Source: Mycolicibacterium anyangense (GTDB taxonomy: Bacteria; Actinomycetota; Actinomycetes; Mycobacteriales; Mycobacteriaceae). From it: a DNA stretch of 64,000 bases. Shown in pieces: positions 8,659-19,967 of the stretch. The stretch's first letter is position 1, and each line of letters starts with the position of its first letter. Below the pieces are notes generated by a model that worked only from the letters and a program-made list of their open reading frames with translations, was not told the origin of the DNA and searched no databases. The stretch lies in NCBI RefSeq assembly GCF_010731855.1, contig NZ_AP022620.1:4464001-4528000 (forward strand), given 5' to 3'. The position numbers and the translations under genes are program-made.

Positions 8659-9738
8659 TTAGTTGAACGCCAACCAGCTCGGCAGGGCACGCTCACGCGA
8701 GTCGCACAGCACCTGCACGGTGTCGCAGGAGCCCTTCGGCACACCGGCACCGGCCCACATCCCACCGGTGTCACGGCGCAGCACGATCGCCGAGGACCCG
8801 CCGCCGTCAAGGAGGATCGCGGTGTCGCTGCCTAGGCCGCGGAAGAGATCCTGAATCTGGTCGGGCGTATAGCTTCCGCCCTGGAAGATGTACATCTCGT
8901 CCTTGTCGCGGGCATACGCCAGAGCGGTGCGCGCGGCGCTCGGGCCCGGGTCGTTCATCTGCCCGGTATCACCGGGTGCCAGCAGTTTGAGGCCACTGAC
9001 CGCAACGAACCGGGTGCCCTTGTCCATCAACCCCTGGACCACCGGGGTGGCCGCGTCATAGTCGTTGGGCGCCTTGGGCGTTACGACGAACGGAGCCCCG
9101 GCCACCGGCAGGATCATGGTGGTCAGCGCTGTCCACACTTCGTCGCCGCCCGACAGCGCCTGCTTGCCGGCGTAGGCGATGGTGCCGGTGACGGCCGCGT
9201 TGGCGCGGCCCTGCCCGCGGGTGTTGTCGACGTAGGCGCCCAGCGGGGAACTGCACCCCGTCGTCTTCCACGAGCCGGCCTGCTGGGAACGGACGTCAAA
9301 GAAATTCGCGTTGATCGCAATGGTCGGCTGACCGAGTACCTGCCAGGCCTGCAATGGGGAATAGGTCTCGGATGCCTGCACCAATCCCTCACGAGTCCGA
9401 GCACCCGCCGTGCTCTCGCAGCGCGCCTGGTAACCGCTGTGGGTATCGACGAGCAGCCGGGGAGTGAGGCGCTGGGACGCGGACTTGATGGTCATCAGAT
9501 GACCGCCGTTGGTCATCTCGTACCAGTTGCCCGCGGCATTGAGCATCGGTGCCGGGTAGCCGCTGCCGAAGTTGTAGACCAGGTAGCTGCCCCGGGTGGT
9601 CGCGATTGCCTGGGCCAGCTGGTCACGGCCGTCGGCGGCCGCGACGGGGGCGCCGGTGGTGGCGGCCAGCGTCAGGCACGCGATCGTCGCCATGACGCTG
9701 GCGGCGAGACGCCGAGCAGTGGCGACTGGGGTTGGCAC
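8659..9738 (-). CDS. Secreted phosphodiester glycosidase-like (NAGPA domain) protein
   Basis: 359 residues when started at GTG 9738, which has GAAAGGG five bases upstream; an in-frame ATG at 9762 has no such site. The N-terminus is a Sec signal (hydrophobic about residues 10-35, VAAADG near cleavage). The rest fits the NAGPA domain: an NFF motif after AIN, and a C-terminal LLDGGGSSA motif that is the family signature. NAGPA-domain proteins cleave phosphodiester-linked sugars (the mammalian enzyme uncovers mannose-6-phosphate); bacterial relatives act on envelope glycans. The substrate here is unknown. Expected to act outside the membrane. Confidence 0.82.
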   Translation of the reverse strand: MPTPVATARRLAASVMATIACLTLAATTGAPVAAADGRDQLAQAIATTRGSYLVYNFGSGYPAPMLNAAGNWYEMTNGGHLMTIKSASQRLTPRLLVDTHSGYQARCESTAGARTREGLVQASETYSPLQAWQVLGQPTIAINANFFDVRSQQAGSWKTTGCSSPLGAYVDNTRGQGRANAAVTGTIAYAGKQALSGGDEVWTALTTMILPVAGAPFVVTPKAPNDYDAATPVVQGLMDKGTRFVAVSGLKLLAPGDTGQMNDPGPSAARTALAYARDKDEMYIFQGGSYTPDQIQDLFRGLGSDTAILLDGGGSSAIVLRRDTGGMWAGAGVPKGSCDTVQVLCDSRERALPSWLAFN

Positions 9739-9974
9739 AGTTGCCCTTTCGGTGAGTGACATCGACTACAGCAACATTCACTTTAGCCACAGCAACCACA
9801 CAGTCAACTTTCGTAACAATCGCATGACGGTTCGGGCCCGGGGCTGTCACAACAGGGTCGCGGGTCTTTGCTGATGCGCGATTCCGTGATGCCGGGAGGT
9901 TATCGATTCCCGGGAATGGGAACCCGTGCTTCGCGCGGATCCCGCCTGGGGCCGTCCGAACCCGAGGAGCAGCA

Positions 9975-10253
9975 ATGATCGGAACGATTATCGGAGCCAT
10001 CGTCGTCGGCTTGATCGTCGGCGCCCTGGCGCGACTGGTGATGCCCGGCAAACAGAACATCGGCATCATCATGACGATCCTGCTGGGAGTGGTGGGATCG
10101 TTCCTGGGATCCTGGATCAGCTACCAGGTCGGATACTCCAACTCCAACGGCGGTTTCGCCATCATCCCGTTCCTGGTGGGTATCGTGGTCGCGGTGGTGT
10201 TGATCGCGATCTACCTTGCGGTGACGGGACGGCGCGACCAGGTTCACCGCTAA
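9975..10253 (+). CDS. GlsB/YeaQ/YmgE-family small membrane protein
   Basis: 92 residues. A GAGGAG ribosome site lies five bases before the ATG. Three hydrophobic segments and the family features IGAIVVGLIVGALARLVMPG and LLGVVGSFLG identify the transglycosylase-associated/GlsB family, small inner-membrane proteins associated with stress. Molecular role unknown. Monocistronic; the facing gene ends four bases after its stop. Confidence 0.87.
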   Translation: MIGTIIGAIVVGLIVGALARLVMPGKQNIGIIMTILLGVVGSFLGSWISYQVGYSNSNGGFAIIPFLVGIVVAVVLIAIYLAVTGRRDQVHR

Positions 10254-10257
10254 CTGG

Positions 10258-11538
10258 TCATCGGCCCGGCGGCGCGAGCCGGTACACCGCACCGGCGTAA
10301 TCATCGGTGATGTACACCGCGCCGTCGGGTCCGGCGACGGCCGCCACCGGGCGCCCCCACCGGTCGCCTGCGTCGTCCTGGAATCCACCCACCAGGGTCT
10401 GTTGCGGTCCCAAAGTGGCTCCACGCCAACCGAAGAACGACACCTCGGGGGCGCGCGGCACAGTGCGGTTCCAGGAGCCGTGCACCCCGATGAGCGCGCC
10501 ACTGCCGTACGGCGCCGGTAGGGTGCCGTCGACGAAGCTCAGCCCCAACGGTGCGGAATGCGCCCCCAGATTCTGCTCCACCGGCGCCACGGCCGCGCAG
10601 TCGAGGCGACCACCGTCGGCGTTGGTCTGGACGTCGCGAACGAACCGCGGTGCACCGTCGACGTCGGGATTGCAGTAGGGCCAGCCGAGTTCGCGCCCGG
10701 CAGACAATCTGGCGATCGACTCCGGCGGATGGTCGCCGACGTAGCCGGCGATGACCTGACCATAATCCGGTCCCGGTCGGGGGTCAGCCACATTGTCGCG
10801 GTTGTTCACCGCCGTCCACACCGAACCATCCGGTGCCACAGCCAGACCCGTGCCGTTGCGCACCCCGGTCGCGAAGACTGCCGGGGCGCCACCGCCGGGC
10901 GGGATCCGCATGATCGTCGCCCGCGGCGGGGTGGCCGTGCGGTCCTGGGCCGAGATGTTGCCCGTCGAGCCGATCGAGAAGTACACCGCGCCGTCACCAC
11001 CGACGGCCACACTCTTGAGTGCATGGGCGTAGGACCCGCCGAGTTCCGGGCTCCGGTCGTCGGGCAAATCTGCAGCGATGATGCGGCGGTCGGTGGCGGC
11101 CCCTTCGGCGTAGTGGAACGTGTCGATCTGATTGCTTTCAGCCACAACCAGAGTCGCGCCGTCGAAGACCAGACCGTGTGGCTGGTTCAGGCCGTCCAAC
11201 AGGGTTGTCGTCCGGGCCCGCGGACCCTCGGGAGCCAGGCGCAGCACCGAACCGTCGGAGGGGACAGAGACGAGGAGTGAGCCGTCGAGCGCCCAGACCG
11301 CCAATCGAGCCTTCGGGATCCGGGCCCACACCGACATGGTCCAGCCCTGGGGAATGAGGGCCTGGCGAGGCACGTCCAACGGTGCCTGCGAAAAGTCGGC
11401 AGGCACCGTGACGGTGACCGGCGCCAACCCGGCCGGCGCTGACGCGCTCGGCGCGGGCGGCGCCGGTGGGGCACAGCCACAGCTCAGCGCCACCGCTAGG
11501 GCGGCGGCGCAGCGCAGGCTAGCCCGCCAAGCCGGCAT
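10258..11538 (-). CDS. Glucose/sorbosone dehydrogenase-like beta-propeller lipoprotein
   Basis: 426 residues from ATG 11538, which has GGGAG upstream and lies 20 bases inside the 3' end of the pirin gene; the upstream in-frame extension has no signal-like sequence. A hydrophobic N-terminus ends in ALSCGC, a plausible but imperfect lipobox, followed by a Pro/Ala linker. The body is a six-bladed propeller of the GSDH/PQQ sorbosone dehydrogenase family (repeated GLVFDGATL-, AVAPDGSVW- and GPDGAVYITDD-type blades). Predicted periplasmic sugar/aldose dehydrogenase-like function; whether it binds PQQ is not visible. It is probably co-transcribed with pirin. Confidence 0.8.
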   Translation of the reverse strand: MPAWRASLRCAAALAVALSCGCAPPAPPAPSASAPAGLAPVTVTVPADFSQAPLDVPRQALIPQGWTMSVWARIPKARLAVWALDGSLLVSVPSDGSVLRLAPEGPRARTTTLLDGLNQPHGLVFDGATLVVAESNQIDTFHYAEGAATDRRIIAADLPDDRSPELGGSYAHALKSVAVGGDGAVYFSIGSTGNISAQDRTATPPRATIMRIPPGGGAPAVFATGVRNGTGLAVAPDGSVWTAVNNRDNVADPRPGPDYGQVIAGYVGDHPPESIARLSAGRELGWPYCNPDVDGAPRFVRDVQTNADGGRLDCAAVAPVEQNLGAHSAPLGLSFVDGTLPAPYGSGALIGVHGSWNRTVPRAPEVSFFGWRGATLGPQQTLVGGFQDDAGDRWGRPVAAVAGPDGAVYITDDYAGAVYRLAPPGR

Positions 11539-12274
11539 GCATCTCCCACACGAGGATCTCGGCGGGAGCCGTGGCGGTGACGCGTTGGCCGCCCGATGAG
11601 GTGAAGCGCACCGCGTCGCCGTCGGTGAGTTCGCCGGCACCTTCCAGCGTCACGGTCCCGCGCGGCACGAACAGGTGCAGATACGGGGCTTCGGGCAGCT
11701 GTACCGAGTCGCCGGCCTGCAGCCGTGCGCCGTGCAGGGCGGCGTAGCGGTTGCGGATGCCGATGGCGGTCTCGTCGCGGTGCTCGGGCATTCCGGAGGC
11801 GATGGTCACCAGCCCGCCGCGCAGCAGTTCGTCGTCGATCTCGAGCTGCTGGTAGCCGGGTGTCACGCCCGACTCGTCAGGTACCACCCACATCTGAACG
11901 AAATGCACCGGCTCGCTGTGGCTTTCGTCGCCGGTGAGTGTCCACGAGTCGTTCTTCTCCGAGTGCAGGATGCCGCGGCCGGCCGACATCCGTTGTGCCA
12001 GGCCGGGGTAGATGACACCCGAGTGCCCCGTCGAGTCCTGATGCACCAGCGAGCCCTGCAGCACCCAGGTCACGATCTCCATGTCCCGGTGCGGATGGGT
12101 ATCAAATCCAGTACCCGGTTTGACGATGTCATCGTTGTTCACCAGCAGCAGCCCGTGGTGGGTATTCGCCGGGTCGTAATGGTCGGCGAAGGAGAACGAG
12201 TGCTTCGAGTCCAGCCACGAGATCTTCGTCGCGGCGCGGTCGGCGGCACGTCTGATGTCGACTGTCGCGGCCAT
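11519..12274 (-). CDS. Pirin-family cupin protein (Rv0181c-like)
   Basis: 251 residues. The start has a good ribosome site (AAGGGGTGATGAC-ATG). N-terminal cupin metal motif: HPHRDMEIVTW and, further on, MSAGRGILHSEKN, the standard pirin iron-binding histidine and glutamate set. Pirins are iron-binding cupins; some are quercetin dioxygenases and others redox-sensing cofactors. It is divergent from a MarR-type regulator with a shared palindromic promoter region, which suggests regulation by that protein. The downstream sorbosone dehydrogenase-like gene overlaps its end. Confidence 0.88.
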   Translation of the reverse strand: MAATVDIRRAADRAATKISWLDSKHSFSFADHYDPANTHHGLLLVNNDDIVKPGTGFDTHPHRDMEIVTWVLQGSLVHQDSTGHSGVIYPGLAQRMSAGRGILHSEKNDSWTLTGDESHSEPVHFVQMWVVPDESGVTPGYQQLEIDDELLRGGLVTIASGMPEHRDETAIGIRNRYAALHGARLQAGDSVQLPEAPYLHLFVPRGTVTLEGAGELTDGDAVRFTSSGGQRVTATAPAEILVWEMHAGLAG

Positions 12275-12327
12275 GTCATCACCCCTTGGGTCGTTGCCAG
12301 CCTAGGTGGCCGGCGATGCCCTCGACA

Positions 12328-12345
12328 ACATGTATGACATGTCAT
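12328..12345. promoter_or_regulatory. Palindromic operator candidate between pirin and marR genes
   Basis: The 93-base divergent region contains a perfect 12-base palindrome ATGACATGTCAT (12334-12345) and two copies of ACATGT (12328-12333 and 12337-12342) nine bases apart. MarR-family dimers bind such short palindromes in the shared promoter of their own and a divergent target gene. No experiment or motif search supports it here. Confidence 0.5.
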
Positions 12346-12367
12346 CTATTCCGCTAGGCTGGTGGAC

Positions 12368-12814
12368 ATGACGCAGCGCTGGCTGAGCGGGGTCCAACAG
12401 CAGGTCTGGCGCAACTACCTGGCCATGGTCACGGGGTTGCAGACGGCGATGAACCGCCAGCTGCAGGCGGACTGCGGACTGTCGCTGGCCGACTACGACG
12501 TGCTGGTGGCACTGTCCGAACAGGGCCCGCTGCGCGTCTACGAGCTGGTCGGCGAACTGGGGTGGGAGCAGAGCCGGCTCTCCCACCAGCTCACCCGGAT
12601 GCGAACCCGCGGCCTGATCGACCGCCAGGGCAGCGACCAGGACCGCCGCGGTGCCGTCGTCGACATCACCGCCACGGGCCGGCGCGCACTGGCCACAGCC
12701 GCAGCCGGACACGTGGAGCTGGTGCGATCGGTGGTCTTCGACGGCATGAGCCCGAGCCAGCTGCGGGCCTTCGACGAACTGACCCGTACGGTGCTGGCCA
12801 GGTTGGCGTCCTGA
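12368..12814 (+). CDS. MarR-family transcriptional regulator
   Basis: 148 residues from ATG 12368; a GTG two codons earlier is also possible. Winged-helix features: DYDVLVALSEQGPLRVYELVGELGWEQSRLSHQLTRM (recognition region), then a wing with RGLIDRQGSDQDRRGAVVDITATG, the classic MarR DxRG motif. Dimerising helices flank it. It is divergent from pirin, whose promoter it likely controls. The ligand is unknown. Confidence 0.9.
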   Translation: MTQRWLSGVQQQVWRNYLAMVTGLQTAMNRQLQADCGLSLADYDVLVALSEQGPLRVYELVGELGWEQSRLSHQLTRMRTRGLIDRQGSDQDRRGAVVDITATGRRALATAAAGHVELVRSVVFDGMSPSQLRAFDELTRTVLARLAS

Positions 12815-12823
12815 GGCAATCCA

Positions 12824-12847
12824 CCGCCACGGCAGATGCCGTGGCGG
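12824..12847. terminator. Hairpin between convergent marR and hemophore-like genes
   Basis: Perfect 11-base inverted repeat, CCGCCACGGCA and TGCCGTGGCGG, separated by only GA. It lies between the two convergent stop codons (12814 and 12867). There is no T-run, as is common for mycobacterial terminators; probably bidirectional. Confidence 0.6.
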
Positions 12848-12866
12848 CGGACCGTCCGGTGGCTGG

Positions 12867-13265
12867 TCAGCCGGCCATGAACTCGTTGTAGGCCGACGAC
12901 AGATCCGGCGATAACACCGTGACATTGCAGGCACGCTGGACCTCACCGATCGGGGCCAGGATGCCGCGCAACTCGTAATACTCCTGCGGGTTGGCGGTGA
13001 AATAACCGCGCACATTCGCCGCGGCCTGCGCCCGGGGCTGGCCGGCCGCCGCCGTCAGTACCTGCCCGGCACCGGGATGGGTGGCCAGATACTGCTGGGC
13101 CGAACCCGTCACGGAACTGACGGTGTTGGCAACCCCGGCGCCACTGCAATCCGGTGCCGCCGACGCCATCGGCGCGCTCAGCATCGCCACCGCCAGGCCC
13201 CCCGCCACGACACCGGTACACACGGCCGCGGTCTTGTTGACCGGCGAAATACCGTTGAACTTCAT
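12867..13265 (-). CDS. Secreted hemophore-like heme-binding protein (Rv0203 family)
   Basis: 132 residues from ATG 13265, preceded by GAGGAAG. A Sec signal peptide (residues 1-about 36, ending ASAAP) precedes a small mature domain with two cysteines (APDCSG near its start, QRACNV near its end), probably disulfide-linked. Features shared with the two paralogues near mmpL11 are a YLATHP or DAHP-type helix, a YFTANPQ- or YFDANPQ-type motif, and a final PxG/Q-Q region before the second cysteine. Rv0203 binds heme and passes it to MmpL3/MmpL11. Heme binding of this copy is inferred from family only. Confidence 0.8.
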   Translation of the reverse strand: MKFNGISPVNKTAAVCTGVVAGGLAVAMLSAPMASAAPDCSGAGVANTVSSVTGSAQQYLATHPGAGQVLTAAAGQPRAQAAANVRGYFTANPQEYYELRGILAPIGEVQRACNVTVLSPDLSSAYNEFMAG

Positions 13266-13632
13266 GATCACTTCTTCCTCCGATTCGCGAATCGGTTGCT
13301 CTTCCCCCGTCCTGAAAGCCAAAGTACCCCTGAGGTTTTGCAGCAAAACCCGGTGCGTTTTGCGATCACCGGTGCAGCTGTCGGCGTTACAGACCTGCCG
13401 GTGATGTTGACCGCAGTTTTGCCGGCGACGGGTGAGTGCACCGTCACGGCAACCGAATTCCCCTAAGGGCGCTTAACAATCCGTGTTGTCCCTTAGGAAA
13501 TCGTGACGTATCCCGTAATTCAACTGTGACCCCCTGCAAACGCGCGTAGCCGCCGCAACGATCGGGTAGAGGCCTAGTAGGTGCAGACCCCGCGCCGACT
13601 CGATCCGTCAACGCATGAGGGGAGAACCCACA
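13266..13632. other. Intergenic region (367 bases) with a split inverted repeat
   Basis: No gene seen. It is the divergent promoter region for the hemophore-like and ferritin-like genes. It holds CCTAAGGG (13462-13469) and CCCTTAGG (13490-13497), which can pair as an 8-base stem, with an inner ACAA/TTGT pair. It does not match the IdeR iron box. A ribosome site GGGGAG precedes the start at 13633. Confidence 0.4.
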
Positions 13633-14592
13633 ATGAGCATGCCCGACACCACACTGCTCGCGCAGTTGCGCGCAGCACTCGACCTGACCAATACCGAGAT
13701 CCAGATCGCCGAGACGCGCGTCGCCCAGGCCCGTACCGAGGCGGTCCGTCGCGAACTCAGCCAGAACGCGGACAACGGCCGCCAGCGGGCCGAGGCCATC
13801 GAGGGCGCCATCCGCGACCTCGGCGGCTTCCCCGACGTCATCGGCCCGTTCTTCGGCCGGGCCGCCGCGGCGGTCAAGGCGCTGACCGAACAGGCCCAGC
13901 CCTTCGACGAGGCCCTGCTGGGCGACCTCGCGCTGGAGGGCCAGCTGCTCGACCGGGCGCGCTATATCAAGGCCTTGGCCGTTGCGGCCAAGCGCTCCGA
14001 TGTCGAGGCGCTCGCCGATCGGCTGATCACCGCCCACTCGGCGACCGTCGACTGGCTCACCACGGTGCTGGCCGAGGACGCCCTCGGTGGCCCCGCCGCG
14101 CTGCGCCGCACCCCCATCCAGGTGATCACCGGGCTGGCGGTACGGATGGCCAACTGGCCGCTGATCTCCTCGGTCCGCGGTGCCGACCGCGCGCTGCACA
14201 CCCTGCGCGGTGCGCGGCCCGCCGTCGACGAACTGATCAGCCGTGGGGCGCACGCCGGTGAGGTGGCGGTCAAGGCCGCCGCGGCCTCGCGCGACGCCGC
14301 CCTGGAGACGGCTGAGCGGGTCACCCGACGCGAGGGAGCGGACGGGGCCGCCGACGCGCTGCACTCGATGCGCGCCGCCACCGGTGTGCTCGAGCCCGAG
14401 GAGCTTCCGATCGACGGGTATGACGAGCTGAACCTCAACGAGGCGATCGCGGCGGTCAAGGACCTCACCGATCCGGCGGACCTGCGGGTAATCATCGCCT
14501 ACGAAGAGGCGAACAAGGCGCGTCAGCGGGTGGTCTCGGCGGCTCAGACCCGGGTGGCCGCGATCGCGCAGGAGATCGTCGGCATCGACTGA
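13633..14592 (+). CDS. Ferritin-like helical protein
   Basis: 319 residues from ATG 13633 (GGGGAG upstream). All-helical, rich in Ala/Glu/Arg, with no signal peptide or membrane helix. The N-terminal half (residues about 10-160) looks like a four-helix bundle of the ferritin-like/DUF type seen in mycobacteria (ALDLTNTEIQIAETRVAQAR then a second helix pair with RYIKALAVAAKRSD). Carboxylates are present, but I cannot assign a di-iron site with confidence. The C-terminal part is a further long helical region. Neighbouring divergent gene: hemophore-like. A link to iron storage or protection is only suggested by that context. Confidence 0.55.
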   Translation: MSMPDTTLLAQLRAALDLTNTEIQIAETRVAQARTEAVRRELSQNADNGRQRAEAIEGAIRDLGGFPDVIGPFFGRAAAAVKALTEQAQPFDEALLGDLALEGQLLDRARYIKALAVAAKRSDVEALADRLITAHSATVDWLTTVLAEDALGGPAALRRTPIQVITGLAVRMANWPLISSVRGADRALHTLRGARPAVDELISRGAHAGEVAVKAAAASRDAALETAERVTRREGADGAADALHSMRAATGVLEPEELPIDGYDELNLNEAIAAVKDLTDPADLRVIIAYEEANKARQRVVSAAQTRVAAIAQEIVGID

Positions 14593-14606
14593 CGGCACGT
14601 CCCGCC

Positions 14607-14659
14607 AGTGGCCACTTGTGACACGTCTTCCGCGGAATTCCGTGCCGCAAGTGGCCACT
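14607..14659. repeat. Paired palindromes upstream of the lactate dehydrogenase gene
   Basis: Two copies of the perfect palindrome AGTGGCCACT lie at 14607-14616 and 14650-14659, in mirror context (AGTGGCCACTTG and CAAGTGGCCACT), 43 bases apart or about four helical turns. They sit between the ferritin-like stop and the ldh start. They could be a two-site operator for ldh, a large hairpin acting as a terminator, or one copy of a dispersed intergenic repeat. Confidence 0.6.
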
Positions 14660-14686
14660 CGTGGTGAAGACACGAACAATGACGGG

Positions 14687-15640
14687 GTGACTGAACATCC
14701 CGCGGGCAAGGTGTCGATCGTCGGAATGGGAAGTGTGGGCACCGCGATCGCCTACGCCTGTCTGATCCGCGGCTCGGCCGGTGCGCTGGCGCTCTACGAC
14801 ACCAACCTCAAGAAGGTGCGCGCCGAGGTCCTCGACCTCAACCACGGCAGCCAGTTCGTCCCGCACTGCACGGTCACCGGCGCCGACCAGGTGGACGTCA
14901 CCGCCGGCTCGGCGATCGTGGTGGTGACCGCCGGGGCCAAACAGCACCCGGGCCAGAGCAGGCTGGAGTTGGCGGCCACCAATGTGGCCATGGCCCAACA
15001 GCTCACGCCACAACTCCTGGAGCAGTCCCCGCGAGCGGTGATCGTCTTCGTCACCAACCCGGTGGACATCGTCACCTTTGCCGCCGCGAAGGCGGTGGAC
15101 GCACCGCCCGGGCGGATCTTCGGATCGGGAACGGTGTTGGACTCCAGCCGCTTTCGCTTTCTGATCGGCCAGCGGGCCGGGGTCGCGGTGGGCAACGTGC
15201 ACGGCTTCATCGTGGGCGAGCACGGCGACTCCGAGATCTCGCTGTGGTCGAGTGTGTCGATCGGCGGGGTGCCCGCCGAGCAGTTCCGCGCCCAGGGTGC
15301 TCCGGTGTTCGACGAGACCATCCGGGCCCGGATCTCGGCAGAGGTGGTCAACGCCGCCTACGAGATCATCGAGGGTAAGGGGGCGACGAACCTGGCGATC
15401 GGGCTGTCCACCGCGCGCATCATCGAGGCGGTACTGGGCAACCAGCATCGGGTCCTGCCGGTGTCCACGGTGCAGCGGGGCACCTACGAGATCACCGATG
15501 TCGCGTTGTCGTTACCGACGCTGATCTCGGCGGCCGGAGCGGGCGACGTGCTGCAGGTGCCGCTGGCCGTCAACGAGCTACTGGGTTTGCAGGCCTCGGC
15601 AGCCACCTTGCGCAAGGCCCAGGAGTCGTTGCAGCTGTAG
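14687..15640 (+). CDS. ldh: L-lactate dehydrogenase
   Basis: 317 residues from GTG 14687, the family's usual length; upstream codons add nothing conserved. NAD fold with GMGSVG at the N-terminus and an acidic LYDTN end of beta 2. The substrate loop AGAKQHPGQSRLEL carries the Gln that marks lactate rather than malate dehydrogenase, plus the loop Arg. LDSSRF supplies the Asp/Arg pair and GEHGDSE the catalytic His. Reduces pyruvate with NADH or the reverse, in the cytoplasm. No strong ribosome site; the paired palindromes upstream may regulate it. Convergent with sigG. Confidence 0.93.
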   Translation: MTEHPAGKVSIVGMGSVGTAIAYACLIRGSAGALALYDTNLKKVRAEVLDLNHGSQFVPHCTVTGADQVDVTAGSAIVVVTAGAKQHPGQSRLELAATNVAMAQQLTPQLLEQSPRAVIVFVTNPVDIVTFAAAKAVDAPPGRIFGSGTVLDSSRFRFLIGQRAGVAVGNVHGFIVGEHGDSEISLWSSVSIGGVPAEQFRAQGAPVFDETIRARISAEVVNAAYEIIEGKGATNLAIGLSTARIIEAVLGNQHRVLPVSTVQRGTYEITDVALSLPTLISAAGAGDVLQVPLAVNELLGLQASAATLRKAQESLQL

Positions 15641-15651
15641 CGCTTTCGCGG

Positions 15652-15658
<7 letters not shown>
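15634..15658. terminator. Hairpin spanning the convergent ldh and sigG stops
   Basis: GCTGTAGC (15634-15641) pairs with GCTACAGC (15651-15658) around a nine-base loop. It includes both stop codons, so it could end transcription in both directions. No T-run. Confidence 0.5.
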
Positions 15659-18576
<2,918 letters not shown>

Positions 18577-18691
18577 CCGACTAGTGTTGCCCTGTGCACG
18601 AATTCCGGTCTGGGGAGTACCGCCCGCAGGGCCCGCCTCGCGCGGCGTCACCGGGCGTGACCCGTCGTAGCTCGCGCCTAGGTTCACCGTC

Positions 18692-19441
18692 ATGACCGAA
18701 GACAAGATGCTCGCGCGGATCGCCGCGCTGCTGCGCCAGGCCGAAGGTACCGACAACGCGCACGAGGCCGAGGCCTTCATGGCCGCCGCGCAGCGGCTGG
18801 CCACCGCCACATCGATCGATCTTGCTGTGGCACGGGCACACTCGGCATCCCGGACCGCCGCGCAGGTGCCCATCCAGCGGACCATCACCATCGGCGAGCC
18901 CGGCAGCCGCGGTCTGCGCACCTACGTCCAATTGTTCGCCGGGATCGCCGCGGCCAACGACGTGCGTTGTGACGTGGCCTCCAATTCCACCTTCGTCTAC
19001 GCCTACGGGTTCCCGGAGGACATCGACGCCAGCCATACCCTCTACGCCAGCCTGGTGGTGCAGATGGTGCGCGCGTGCGACCTCTACCTGTCCAGCGGGG
19101 CGCACAAGCCCACGCCCACCATCACCGCGCGGCTGAACTTCCAGCTCGCATTCGGCGCCCGGGTCGGGCAGCGGCTGGCCGAAGCCCGTGAGGACGCCAA
19201 GCGGGAGGCCACCAAGGACCACAAGACCGCACCGGGGACCGCACTTGCGTTGCGCAACAAGGAAGTCGAGCTGCGCGACCACTACCGTCAGACCTCCCAG
19301 GCGCGCGGCACCTGGCAGGCCAGCCGGGCGTCGGCAGGCTATTCGTCTGCGGCGCGGCGGGCCGGTGACCGCGCCGGCCGCAATGCCCGGCTGGGATCCA
19401 GTCCCGAACTGCCGAAGGCGCGCCGCCGGCTGCCGTGGTGA
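18692..19441 (+). CDS. DUF2786-domain protein (Rv0184-like)
   Basis: 249 residues, identical in length to Rv0184. The N-terminal DUF2786 domain (about residues 5-45, MLARIAALLRQAEGTDNAHEAEAFM region) is followed by a conserved actinobacterial domain and a basic Arg/Ala/Ser-rich tail. Function unknown. The last bases overlap the next gene's GTG. The 115 bases before the start hold no recognisable gene. Confidence 0.88.
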   Translation: MTEDKMLARIAALLRQAEGTDNAHEAEAFMAAAQRLATATSIDLAVARAHSASRTAAQVPIQRTITIGEPGSRGLRTYVQLFAGIAAANDVRCDVASNSTFVYAYGFPEDIDASHTLYASLVVQMVRACDLYLSSGAHKPTPTITARLNFQLAFGARVGQRLAEAREDAKREATKDHKTAPGTALALRNKEVELRDHYRQTSQARGTWQASRASAGYSSAARRAGDRAGRNARLGSSPELPKARRRLPW

Positions 19442-19938
19442 GCATCCGGGACAGCCAACGCGCCCTCGTCTACGCCGCCGAGGAGTTCGTCCGGACGCTC
19501 TTCGACCGGGCCGCCGAACACAGTTCACGTGCCATCGAGTTCTTCGGGACCCAGCTGACCCTGCCGCCGGAGGGCAAGTTCGGCTCCATCGAATCCGCCC
19601 AGCGCTACGTCGACGACGTGCTCGCCCTGCCCGCGGTGACGGCCCGATGGCCGCGGCCGGAGCCGCTGCGGGTGCGGCCCCGCCGGGCCGCGACGGCCGC
19701 CCACTACGAAAAGCGCGACGGCACAGCCACAATCGCCGTTCCGGACCGCACCACCGCGGATTGGGCGATGCGCGAACTGGTCCTACTGCACGAGATCGCC
19801 CACCACCTCGACGACAGCGGCGGTCCGGCGCACGGTCCCGGGTTCGTCGCGACGTTCTGCGAACTGGCCGCCGTGGTGATGGGGCCGGAGGTCGGCCACG
19901 TGCTGCGGGTGGTCTACGCCAAGGAGGGGGTGCGCTGA
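19438..19938 (+). CDS. HExxH-motif putative metallohydrolase (Rv0185-like)
   Basis: 166 residues from GTG 19438 (GTGA overlap with the DUF2786 gene; a GTG one codon earlier is possible). It carries a zinc-protease-like motif HEIAHHLDD followed by HGPGF, i.e. HExxH plus a third His, and has no signal peptide. It resembles the actinobacterial HEXXH family TIGR04338. Substrate unknown. The overlap and conserved pairing with the DUF2786 protein suggest the two act together. Confidence 0.82.
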   Translation: MSIRDSQRALVYAAEEFVRTLFDRAAEHSSRAIEFFGTQLTLPPEGKFGSIESAQRYVDDVLALPAVTARWPRPEPLRVRPRRAATAAHYEKRDGTATIAVPDRTTADWAMRELVLLHEIAHHLDDSGGPAHGPGFVATFCELAAVVMGPEVGHVLRVVYAKEGVR

Positions 19939-19967
19939 GGCGGGCCGGACCCGATACGGTGGTCGGC

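Noticed and set aside
13462..13497. Inverted repeat considered as an IdeR iron box
   Set aside because: Lacks the TTAGG...CCTAA arrangement and spacing of IdeR sites; left as an unexplained hairpin.
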